Assembly: GCA_039190005.1 (NCBI GenBank)
Contig: JBCCYM010000024.1
Coordinates: 1 to 22,851 of the forward strand
Length of the DNA: 22,851 nucleotides
Source of the DNA: JBCCYM01 sp039190005
Lineage (GTDB): Bacteria > Pseudomonadota > Gammaproteobacteria > UBA12402
Reading direction: 5' to 3'
Of this stretch, positions 16,425 to 22,851 are shown piece after piece (position 1 is the stretch's first letter; the number at the start of each line of letters is the position of its first letter). A program made the translations under genes and the position numbers. The notes below the pieces were generated by a model. That model was not told the origin of the DNA and did no database searches. It worked only from the letters and a program-made list of their open reading frames with translations.

Positions 16425-17903
16425 CTATATCGTATTTTCGCTGGCTCGTTTTAAAAGCGGTAACAGTACAAATAACACCACAGCGGCAATAAAGGCTAAG
16501 ATACCGATAGTGAAATAAGTATGCGCGAATAATACGTTTGCCGCTGTTTTCGTATAAGGCCTGACAGTAAATGTGCCGATAATACCACCAATAAAACCGG
16601 CGTAGGCACTGATTGTCCACCATGTACCCATCATTGTCGCGCGTAATTCTTCCGGCGCCAATCGCGTGACTAAAGATAAACCAATGGGCGAAATAAATAA
16701 TTCCCCAAACACAAGAAAGAACTGAAACAACAATATCCAATACATACCAATTAAAGCGGTTCGACCGACATAGATTGCCGCAAGCCCTAGAATAGCAAAG
16801 GCAATAGCTTCCATCACTAGACTAATAGCGAATTTGGTTTGATCAGCAGCAACACCGCTTTTTTTAGAGCTGAACTTTTGCACATAATAAGCAAAAAACG
16901 GATTGATAACCATAATCAGCAATGAATAACAACCCATGATCGACGTTGTCTCCCAATGTAGACCTATAAACTGATGATTGACAAATTTATTAATAAACAA
17001 TGGCAAGCTGAGAAGAATCTGGTCATTAAACGACCAGAAAAGCAACATAAAAATAGACATGATTAAAATCATCACCACGCGCTTGCGATCAACGCCTCTC
17101 ATTCGAAACCATAGTTTTGACAGATAAACTAAAAGAATCAAACTGGAAATACCAATCACCAACTTAGAATATTGTGGATCAGGAATCAATAAAGCGAACA
17201 AAGCCACGGTAATAAGTGCCGCAACAATGACCAAATGCCATAATTTGAAAGGAAGAAAAAGCACAATTTTTTTATTCATCACAGGATTGAGGACATTACT
17301 TGATTTCGGCATATAACGACAACCTATTTTGAAAGTGATAAGCCCCGAAATCATCCCAAAGGCTGCTAAACTGAAACCATAATGCCAACCATAGACTTCG
17401 CCAACATAACCGACAAGAAAGGTAGCAATCGCCGCACCAATATTAATACCGGCATAGAAAATTGAAAACCCACTACTGCGCAAATACTGTTTTTCTTCAT
17501 CATACAGCATACCAACCATGACCGACACATTGGCTTTAAATAAGCCGGTACCGGTGGAAATACAACCCAAACCGATAAAAAACAAGGGTGCGAATAAAAA
17601 TGACGAGGTAAGACAGATATGCCCTAAGACAATAATGCTACCGCCGATTAACACGGCACGTTGATAGCCAATCAGTCGGTCAGCAATAATGCCACCGATA
17701 GCGGTAATAAGATACAGATAGGTTAAATAACTGCCGGCAATCAGCTGGGCTTCAGATTTGCTAAAATCCAAACCACTGTGCGCAGTGAGATACAGCACCA
17801 AAAGTGCCGTAATCCCATAAAAACTAAAGCGCTCCCAAAACTCAACAAAGAACAGAAACCATAAGCCTTTTGGATGCGCTTTAAGCGCGGTTAAACTTTT
17901 AAT
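16425..17903 (-). CDS. POT family proton-dependent oligopeptide symporter, probable AUU start
   Basis: Inner-membrane proton symporter of the POT/PTR (DtpT-like) family for di- or tripeptides and related compounds. The conserved N-terminus HPKGLWFLFFVEFWERFSFYG, with the ExxER proton-coupling motif, is encoded upstream of the first TTG (17801), and no ATG, GTG or TTG lies between it and the upstream stop (TAG at 17916-17918). The only plausible start is an ATT at 17901-17903, nine bases after AGGGG, giving 492 residues, normal for the family. The PTR signature FIGLGCISTGTGLFKANVSV is intact and about 14 helices are visible. It is the first gene of the operon with the glycosylasparaginase, CutC and ROK kinase, so the cargo may be a glycosylated amino acid or peptide. 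A sequencing error turning ATG into ATT is the alternative. Confidence 0.9.
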   Translation of the reverse strand: MKSLTALKAHPKGLWFLFFVEFWERFSFYGITALLVLYLTAHSGLDFSKSEAQLIAGSYLTYLYLITAIGGIIADRLIGYQRAVLIGGSIIVLGHICLTSSFLFAPLFFIGLGCISTGTGLFKANVSVMVGMLYDEEKQYLRSSGFSIFYAGINIGAAIATFLVGYVGEVYGWHYGFSLAAFGMISGLITFKIGCRYMPKSSNVLNPVMNKKIVLFLPFKLWHLVIVAALITVALFALLIPDPQYSKLVIGISSLILLVYLSKLWFRMRGVDRKRVVMILIMSIFMLLFWSFNDQILLSLPLFINKFVNHQFIGLHWETTSIMGCYSLLIMVINPFFAYYVQKFSSKKSGVAADQTKFAISLVMEAIAFAILGLAAIYVGRTALIGMYWILLFQFFLVFGELFISPIGLSLVTRLAPEELRATMMGTWWTISAYAGFIGGIIGTFTVRPYTKTAANVLFAHTYFTIGILAFIAAVVLFVLLPLLKRASENTI

Positions 17904-17912
17904 GTCGCTGTA

Positions 17913-17917
17913 CCCCT
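17913..17917 (-). promoter_or_regulatory. Shine-Dalgarno sequence that fixes the AUU start
   Basis: AGGGG on the minus strand, nine bases before the ATT at 17901-17903. No usable start codon of the common kinds follows it within range in any frame that leads to the transporter. Its presence at the right distance argues that the ATT is used. Confidence 0.65.
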
Positions 17918-17967
17918 ACTACTTATTTACAAAGATTATCAATCAATCAAAAGTTGTTGATAGGCAT

Positions 17968-17996
17968 AATGTAACGATAAAATGACTTTTTGGCAA
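17968..17996 (-). promoter_or_regulatory. Predicted promoter of the POT-AGA-CutC-ROK operon
   Basis: On the minus strand TTGCCA (17991-17996, five of six) is followed after 17 bases by TACATT (17968-17973, four of six). The start of transcription would fall near 17961, leaving a leader of about 58 bases before the AUU codon. Confidence 0.5.
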
Positions 17997-18024
17997 GTAT
18001 AAATGATTTAGACCATTGTGGACA

Positions 18025-19476
18025 CTAAACCTTGAAACCGCCCCGCTTTCTGAGTTTGCTAATCAGATAATAAATCACCGCGGCAACGACTGCCGACACA
18101 ATCCAACTAAAACCAGACAAGAATTGCAGTGAGGATAAGGATAAGGCGGCAATCGCGAAGGCAGATGCCAGCACAAAAGCCGTCAGCGCCCGCCAATTCC
18201 AGCCATGACAGTAGTAATAATCACCATTTTTTTCACCGCTATAGAGCATTTGTAAATTAATATACCTTTTTTTAACTAAAAAATAATCGGCAACAATAAT
18301 GCCATAAGCTGGCGCCAGTAAAGCGCCCAACATACCGATAAAGTGTACCAAACCGATCTGGCTAATTACTTCATGCCAAAGCAAGCTAATAATTAACCCA
18401 GCTATACCAGTAATAATTGCGCCCCGCTTAAAATCAATATATCTCGGCAACAAATTGGATAAATCATTGACCGGTGGCACAAAATTCGCGACCACATTAA
18501 TACCGGCAGTCGCGAGAAAAAAAGTAATACCCGTCAGCACCATTAACCAGGGGTAATGAAACTGTTTCACAACATCGTCAGGATTAGTAATAACTTTCCC
18601 AAACACCACCTTACTTGAAACAGTGGTTAACAGCGCGATTAGCCCAAAAAAGGGAATATTAAACAGTAAGCCAACCCAATTGCCTTTTTGCATTTGCTGA
18701 CGATTGTTCATTTGTCTCGCAAAATCACCATAACTGGTGATCACGGGTGAGTACATCACCACCATCGTACCAACAATGGTTAAAAATGAGATAATTGTCT
18801 GCCTACTATAACCAGTTTGTGGATGAAAAACATGGCCCACTTCCGCTAATAAATTGCCTTTGGCCTGATGCGCGAGCACCAGCAATAAAATCAACATCAC
18901 GATATAGACGACAAGTGCCGCCCAATTCACGAATAGGCGAATAGCATCCATTCCTTTGCGGAATAATAAATACTGCAAAACTGAGACAAGAACAATGGCA
19001 ACTAGGCTATCCATGTCGAGCCCAAGAAAACGAAAATGAGAGGAAAAATGAATGACCGGTTTAAGCAGCAAAGCAATTGCGGTTGAAGCCATATACGTTT
19101 GCGTGCCATACCAGAATATGGCGACAACACAACGAATCATTGCCGGCAGGTTTGCACCATAAATCCCCATCGAGGATCGCGCAATCACCGGATAGGGAAT
19201 GCCATAGCGTAAGCTCGGTTTGCCAATCAGACCGGCTAATGAGGCAATGACAGCGCCAGCGACCAACATTGCCAACATCACAGCCCAACCATTAAGCTGA
19301 TAATGAAAAAATAAAGAAGCGGCAACAGTGTAACCGGCAAGACTCTGGGTAGTATTGGCCCAAATGCTAAAAACTGACAACCATCCCCAATGACGAGCGC
19401 TCTCATTGGTTGGTTTTAGATTATCATTATAAAGTCTATAATTAATGCTTTTAATGTCAAAAAATTCATTTTTCAT
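18025..19476 (-). CDS. NCS1 family nucleobase:cation symporter
   Basis: Inner-membrane symporter of the NCS1 family (cytosine, uracil, purine, hydantoin, allantoin or thiamine permeases) with about twelve helices in 483 residues. The start NDNLKPTNESARHWGWLSVF leads into the first helix motif IWANTTQSLAGYTVAA. The GYGxP-like segment RYGIPYPVIARSSMGIYGAN and the fourth-helix RCVVAIFWYGTQTYM are typical of the family. The substrate cannot be fixed by eye. The gene is upstream of, and in the same direction as, the POT operon, separated by 121 bases that hold a separate predicted promoter. A perfect palindrome covers the -35 of its own promoter, so it is probably under a repressor. No clear Shine-Dalgarno sequence precedes the ATG. 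Confidence 0.9.
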   Translation of the reverse strand: MKNEFFDIKSINYRLYNDNLKPTNESARHWGWLSVFSIWANTTQSLAGYTVAASLFFHYQLNGWAVMLAMLVAGAVIASLAGLIGKPSLRYGIPYPVIARSSMGIYGANLPAMIRCVVAIFWYGTQTYMASTAIALLLKPVIHFSSHFRFLGLDMDSLVAIVLVSVLQYLLFRKGMDAIRLFVNWAALVVYIVMLILLLVLAHQAKGNLLAEVGHVFHPQTGYSRQTIISFLTIVGTMVVMYSPVITSYGDFARQMNNRQQMQKGNWVGLLFNIPFFGLIALLTTVSSKVVFGKVITNPDDVVKQFHYPWLMVLTGITFFLATAGINVVANFVPPVNDLSNLLPRYIDFKRGAIITGIAGLIISLLWHEVISQIGLVHFIGMLGALLAPAYGIIVADYFLVKKRYINLQMLYSGEKNGDYYYCHGWNWRALTAFVLASAFAIAALSLSSLQFLSGFSWIVSAVVAAVIYYLISKLRKRGGFKV

Positions 19477-19555
19477 TTTAATATATCAATCATTTGTATA
19501 CCTAGGATATACCTTATTCGTCTAATACGCGTTTATACAATACTTGAGAAAATCA

Positions 19556-19584
19556 ATAACAGATCAGGTTTTGACCATGGTCAA
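19556..19584 (-). promoter_or_regulatory. Predicted promoter of the NCS1 gene
   Basis: On the minus strand TTGACC (19579-19584, five of six) and TGTTAT (19556-19561, four of six) are 17 bases apart. Transcription would start near 19549, about 73 bases before the ATG. The -35 box is one arm of the palindrome at 19568-19587. Confidence 0.5.
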
Positions 19585-19587
19585 AAC
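19568..19587. promoter_or_regulatory. 20-bp perfect palindrome, probable operator
   Basis: GTTTTGACCATGGTCAAAAC is identical on both strands. It overlaps the -35 box and part of the spacer of the predicted NCS1 promoter, the usual place for a repressor site. The half-site TTGACCA is the one I recall for RutR, the TetR-type pyrimidine regulator, whose site has two bases between the halves; here there are none. A regulator of nucleobase use is therefore a reasonable guess, not a demonstration. Confidence 0.6.
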
Positions 19588-19701
19588 ACGCTCAAGATAA
19601 GAATTCCCTTAACTTGTGACAAAATAAAATGTTTGCAAGGCATTGTCAACTCCAAAGGTTAATAATGCGAGATGGCAGCGTGGGAGATTATATTAGACCA
19701 A

Positions 19702-19743
19702 CCCTTCGACCCTTCGACAAGCTCAGGGCAAGCAGGCTCAGGA
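19702..19743 (+). repeat. REP-like element
   Basis: CCCTTCGACCCTTCGACAAG followed by CTCAGGGCAAGCAGGCTCAGGA, same family and orientation as 4217-4256. It lies 37 bases beyond the end of the hydrolase pseudogene and upstream of the NCS1 promoter. Confidence 0.85.
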
Positions 19744-19779
19744 ACCGCTTTTCTACAGGTTCAGGGACTACTGCGGCTT

Positions 19780-20623
19780 TTAGGTTAAGCAGCTTTTTAA
19801 AAAATTGGCGGTGGCATCAGCGGCTTCTTTGGGCGCGTCACTATAGACTGGCGCCCCCGCGTTTTCGAAAATCTTGAGCGTTACCAGACTGGAATCAATC
19901 TGATTTGCCATTTCTTTAGCGCGAATAGGCAAATGAAAAGGACTTAAACTGCCAGCCATAATCAGGGTTGGGCACTTGATAAGCTTTAGTTGGCTTGTAT
20001 AGTTAAAATTTGTCAGGTAGTTATTATACCGCCATGTTTTGTTTGCAGCGCGTCAGCGCTTCTGGCGTATAAAATCCCCTGGTAATAAGGTGTTTGCCAC
20101 AATGTTCTTGATAATTTTTAGCGGATTCCGGAGAGGGCGCCGTAAAATATTGGCGCGCGCTGCTTTCAGCTAACTCTCCCCCAAGCCTGCCAAACGCTTG
20201 ACAGACCTCTTCGACTATAAACTGTGCTTCCGTATTACAAAATATTAAGCCGCCGGCTTCGGAAGGATACTGAGTGATAAAATCACACATGACATGCCCG
20301 CCCATAGAAACACCGGCAATAATCGGTTTCGCAATATTCAATACTTCGCAGAATTTTTTGGCATCATCAGCCCATTGTTGTAGATGCCATTCGGCAGGCG
20401 TCCGTTTTTCACTTCTTCCGCAACCACGTTGATCTAAAAAAATGACTTGCGCTATATTTGAAAATTGTGACCAAAAATCAACATACAAGGTATGATCGAC
20501 AATCCCTGGGCCGCCGTGCAATACTAATAAGGTCGGTTTTTCTTCAACTGATTTTTTTTGAATATCTAATTTTGAGCCGTAAGTGTCAAAAAATAACTGA
20601 CATCCATTAATTTTGATGTACAT
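19780..20623 (-). pseudogene. Alpha/beta hydrolase (S33 proline iminopeptidase-like), frameshifted
   Basis: The first 199 codons encode an alpha/beta hydrolase front: oxyanion segment LHGGPG, DQRGCGRSE, and nucleophile elbow GVSMGGH. The frame stops at 20024 after QNMAV. A shift of one base at that point restores a continuous frame (NNYLTNFNYTSQLKLIKCPT and on) to a stop at 19780, giving 280 residues, the normal length. In this tail the two remaining catalytic residues are gone: the G-x-x-D-P position reads GSLSP, and the G-H before the final helix reads NAGAPVYSDAP. The gene is thus both frameshifted and missing Asp and His of the triad, which points to real decay, not a single sequencing error. 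Its original substrate is unknown. Confidence 0.8.
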
Positions 20624-20656
20624 AGACGTTTCCAGATTTAGCGTCGACCGTAAAAT

Positions 20657-20690
20657 TTTACTTTACTTTGATATTGTAGTATAAAGTAAA
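20657..20690. promoter_or_regulatory. Promoter of the cupin gene inside a 9-bp inverted repeat
   Basis: On the plus strand TTTACT (20657-20662) and TATAAA (20680-20685) are 17 bases apart, a fair promoter for the cupin gene. The arms TTTACTTTA (20657-20665) and TAAAGTAAA (20682-20690), 16 bases apart, are exact reverse complements and cover both boxes. The layout suits binding of a dimeric regulator in this divergent region. AT-rich sequence makes a chance match possible. Confidence 0.45.
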
Positions 20691-20718
20691 CTAGTTTAAC
20701 AGCATAGGCGTATTAACG

Positions 20719-21087
20719 ATGAAAATGATTCGTTTGTATAGTGGCGATGATGGACAGTCACATTTTGAGGATGTTGAGATCACGCTTAACAAGAATGAAG
20801 TTGGCAGCTTTGGTCTTCCCATAAAGACAGATGAACTGACTTTCGCGATCGCGGAAGCTGAAGGGATCAGTAAACTCTCATGGCATACTACGGATGTTCC
20901 CACATATATTGTCATTCTTGAAGGCGCTATGGAACTTGAAGTCGGGGATGGCACTAAAAGAACAATTAAAGCGGGCGATATTTTATTAGCGGAAGATCTG
21001 ACAGGCCAAGGTCATCTTACACACGCGATAAATAATCAAAACTGGCGTTTTTTGATGCTTACAGCCGCAAAAAGTAATCCTGATTAA
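20719..21087 (+). CDS. Cupin domain protein
   Basis: Single-domain cupin of 122 residues, cytoplasmic. The first cupin motif is visible as WHTTDVPTYIVILEGAMELE (His56, Glu68) and the second around GDILLAEDLTGQGHLTHAI (His99, His102). The usual HxH pair is reduced to one His in the first motif, so metal binding may differ from classical members. The function is unknown; such small cupins are often sugar- or metabolite-binding or dioxygenase-like. It is divergent from the decayed hydrolase and precedes a secreted SnoaL-like protein by 88 bases. The start has only a weak AGG ahead of it. Confidence 0.8.
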   Translation: MKMIRLYSGDDGQSHFEDVEITLNKNEVGSFGLPIKTDELTFAIAEAEGISKLSWHTTDVPTYIVILEGAMELEVGDGTKRTIKAGDILLAEDLTGQGHLTHAINNQNWRFLMLTAAKSNPD

Positions 21088-21175
21088 TTTTTAGTTGTGC
21101 TTTATATAAAATTTTTGTGGATTTTTTCAATAGCGTTGCTTGTTTTTCTTAGTAGTTAAATAAAGAGGAGTCTTA

Positions 21176-21739
21176 ATGATGTATAAAACTGTTTACCGTT
21201 TTCCTATTTTGTTTGCTTTGTTATGTTGTTTATTGCTAACAGCTAAGGTTTGGGCGAAAACTGAGCGGCATTCCGCTTATAAAAATAACGCGGTGATTGA
21301 TGAAGTCATCCAAGCGCATAATCAATTTTTCAAAGCCTTGGACGCTGATCTTCAAGGCGACACCACGTTAATGAATAAATTATGGTTACATAGTAAAAAA
21401 GCAAGTTACATGGGACCGCAAGGTGGCTTAATAATTGGTTGGAAAAATATCTCAAAATCATGGCAGACACAGGCCAAAATGGGCGAAAAAGGCGCAGCGG
21501 CTATAGGACCACAGGATATAGATTGCAAGAAAAATACCAAAGATTGCTCCATTTTGCTAAGTGAAAATGGCAACATGGCCATCGTTCAAAGTATTGATAC
21601 ACTATATAATGCCACCCATCAAAAAACAGGTACAACACGCAAAACAACGGTATTTGTCAGAAACAAAGATGGCAAATTTAAAATTATAGCCATGCATGTT
21701 GATATCATCGCCGGCTTACCACCTGAAAAAAATAATTAA
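21176..21739 (+). CDS. Secreted SnoaL/NTF2-like protein
   Basis: A 187-residue protein with a Sec signal peptide (basic start, hydrophobic FPILFALLCCLLLTAK, cleavage after about VWA), so probably periplasmic or exported. The mature part looks like the NTF2/SnoaL cone fold: a long helix VIDEVIQAHNQFFKALDADL, then a strand segment ending in the typical GGLIIGWKNISKSWQT, and a C-terminal RKTTVFVRNKDGKFKIIAMH. Two cysteines (in DIDCKKNTKDCSILL) could form a disulfide. Two start codons follow each other (21176 and 21179); GGAG ends five and eight bases ahead, so the second may be preferred. No catalytic role can be stated. The next frame downstream is a broken feoB. Confidence 0.75.
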   Translation: MMYKTVYRFPILFALLCCLLLTAKVWAKTERHSAYKNNAVIDEVIQAHNQFFKALDADLQGDTTLMNKLWLHSKKASYMGPQGGLIIGWKNISKSWQTQAKMGEKGAAAIGPQDIDCKKNTKDCSILLSENGNMAIVQSIDTLYNATHQKTGTTRKTTVFVRNKDGKFKIIAMHVDIIAGLPPEKNN

Positions 21740-21788
21740 TTCCATTTTGCTAACGCGCGGAAAATATATACGCGCCAAGGTATTTTGC

Positions 21789-22493
21789 AGTCAAAATTCT
21801 ATTTTATCACAAACCGGTCGCGTGATTACCCCCATCTTTCATCCAATGGGTATCGAACAAGATAACTGGCCAGCAACGGTTGGTTTAATTACCGGTACGT
21901 TAGCCAAAGAAGTTGTAGTCGGCACCATGAACACCCTGTATTCACAAAACCAAAAACTGATTAAAACAGACCAAGCCTTTAATTTATCGCAAGGCTTAGG
22001 CTTTGCCGTTAAAGACACTTATAACAGTCTAACCAATATTTCTGGACGCAGCTTGGCAAATCCATTCACAGCCAATGAGGCGGACCATGACATGTCACGC
22101 ACGGCAATAGGCGCGATGATACACAGTTTTGGCGGACCGATTAGCGCCTTCGCCTATATGTTATTTGTCTTGCTCTATGTCCCCTGTGTATCAACCATTG
22201 CCGTCACACAACGTGAAACCAGCAGCAAAGCTTGGACATGGTTATCAGTATTATGGAGCTTTAGCATTGCCTATGGGATTGCCGTCTTGTTTTATCAACT
22301 GGCAACAATTATACAACATCCAGCAAGCAGTATCAGTTGGATAGTTGGCATACTAGTTTATCTCGGTGGTCTCATCGCGGCAATGTTATATATTAGCCGT
22401 CGGCAACAATTACCGGATGAGGGTATGATTCTCCGTCACCGCCCTTCATTATCGACAAAGAAAAGCGGTAAGGTTGGGTGTGGTTGTAAATAA
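21789..22493 (+). pseudogene. feoB: 5'-truncated feoB, C-terminal third of ferrous iron transporter
   Basis: The frame encodes the last 235 or so residues of the Fe(II) transporter FeoB. TGRVITPIFHPMGIEQDNWP followed by ATVGLITGTLAKEVVVGTMN is the conserved second Gate segment, followed by RTAIGAMIHSFGGPISAFAYM, further membrane helices and a Cys-containing tail (GCGCK). The G-protein domain, the first Gate segment and the start are missing: upstream is the SnoaL-like gene, whose end overlaps the open frame from 21696. No start codon with a ribosome binding site is seen, and the first internal ATG falls inside a conserved segment. FeoA is absent too. A deletion or rearrangement probably removed the front of the gene. 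Confidence 0.85.
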
Positions 22494-22642
22494 TTCTATT
22501 TATATAGAGCTAATAAGTAATAATGAAAAACATAATAAAAAATTTAATTGCAATTTTTTAAGTTATAAATTATATTCGGTTTGTCTAGTATATAAATAAA
22601 AATGAATTTTTTAATCTGGCTGCACCTTAAAAAATATACTCA

Positions 22643-22671
22643 TTGTACTTGAAAATGTGAACTCATAATAT
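22643..22671 (+). promoter_or_regulatory. Predicted sigma-70 promoter of the last gene
   Basis: TTGTAC (22643-22648, five of six) and TAATAT (22666-22671, four of six) are 17 bases apart. The start of transcription would be near 22679, 57 bases before the ATG at 22736. The 150 bases after feoB are very AT-rich and contain no other signal I trust. Confidence 0.55.
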
Positions 22672-22735
22672 TGTGCTTCACTTAGTAATCTACTATGGTT
22701 AGGATAAACAGTCTTTTATTATGGAGGTAAAATAA

Positions 22736-22851
22736 ATGCCATTTTTTGCTACTGATTGCATAACAAAAGAAATTTCACAACATCTAGATCAAGCCAAAAA
22801 TGTAACTGTGGTGTTTTATGGCAATCAGAAGAATGGTGAGCATTATACAGC
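22736..22851 (+). CDS. Unidentified protein, 3' end outside window
   Basis: The open frame starts at an ATG with GGAGG eight bases ahead (22723-22727), the strongest ribosome binding site in the window, and stays open to the edge. The 38 visible residues begin MPFFATDCITKEISQHLDQA and continue with a hydrophobic strand (NVTVVFYGN). I recognise no family. There is no signal peptide. The promoter and binding site suggest an expressed gene. Confidence 0.6.
   Translation, partial: MPFFATDCITKEISQHLDQAKNVTVVFYGNQKNGEHYT

Larger units (their letters stand above)
19477..19779. other. Control region of the NCS1 gene plus repeat
   Basis: 303 bases between the NCS1 start and the last codon of the hydrolase pseudogene. 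It holds the predicted promoter and palindrome (19556-19587) and one REP-like element (19702-19743). A degenerate piece TACAGGTTCAGGGA at about 19754-19767 may be a worn partial copy. The plus-strand open frame starting at 19629 runs through the repeat and is not a gene. Confidence 0.6.

Noticed and set aside
16425..17801. POT transporter starting at the TTG at 17801
   Set aside because: It would drop the conserved first helix and the ExxER motif, which are encoded in frame just upstream, and it has no ribosome binding site.
22494..22560. Terminator after the feoB fragment
   Set aside because: Only AT-rich short stems (for example TCTAT/ATAGA near 22496-22509) without a stable GC stem and T-run.

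Overview
The window looks like a chromosomal segment of a low-GC gammaproteobacterium. The order cyoABCDE, the pair gpmI-ctpA, the rubredoxin/rubredoxin reductase pair and MnmA all read as gammaproteobacterial. The Rpn-type (PD-(D/E)XK) transposase with a Gly-Gln-rich repeat tail, the many short palindromic repeats and several decaying genes suggest a Legionellales-like or other host-associated lineage. That placement is inference; no rRNA or other marker is present. I see no tRNA, rRNA, CRISPR array, prophage or complete insertion sequence.

Layout. 1-1106: a 5'-truncated DHA2-type MFS exporter (+). 1107-2507: an Rpn-family nuclease/transposase (-) with two decayed tandem copies of its own 3' end behind it. 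2718-4197: promoter, rubredoxin and rubredoxin reductase (+). 4198-4400: palindromic repeat cluster between convergent genes. 4401-7337: ctpA and gpmI (-, transcribed gpmI then ctpA). 7338-7564: divergent control region with a perfect 9-bp inverted repeat. 7565-8644: mnmA (+). 8895-13602: a complete cytochrome bo3 quinol oxidase operon cyoABCDE (+), tightly packed. 13603-13846: second repeat cluster, again at a convergent junction. 13847-17903: a four-gene operon (-) in the order POT peptide/proton symporter, glycosylasparaginase-type Ntn hydrolase, CutC, ROK sugar kinase. 18025-19476: an NCS1 nucleobase-type permease (-) with a 20-bp perfect palindrome over its predicted promoter. 19780-20623: a frameshifted alpha/beta hydrolase pseudogene (-). 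20719-21739: a small cupin protein and a secreted SnoaL/NTF2-like protein (+). 21789-22493: the C-terminal third of feoB without its front. 22736-end: the start of an unidentified gene behind a good promoter and ribosome binding site.

How the genes work together. CyoA-E form a terminal quinol oxidase and its heme O synthase. The 13847-17903 operon is best read as a scavenging route for glycosylated asparagine or similar glyco-amino acids or peptides: import by the POT carrier, cleavage by the asparaginase-like enzyme, and phosphorylation of the freed sugar by the ROK kinase. CutC sits in the middle in an unassigned role, which suggests its copper name is misleading here. The POT gene appears to start at an AUU codon: only that start keeps the conserved N-terminus with the ExxER proton-coupling motif, and a strong Shine-Dalgarno sequence lies nine bases ahead of it.

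Decay is visible in several places: the Rpn 3'-end remnants, the hydrolase that has lost its reading frame and two catalytic residues, and the truncated feoB.
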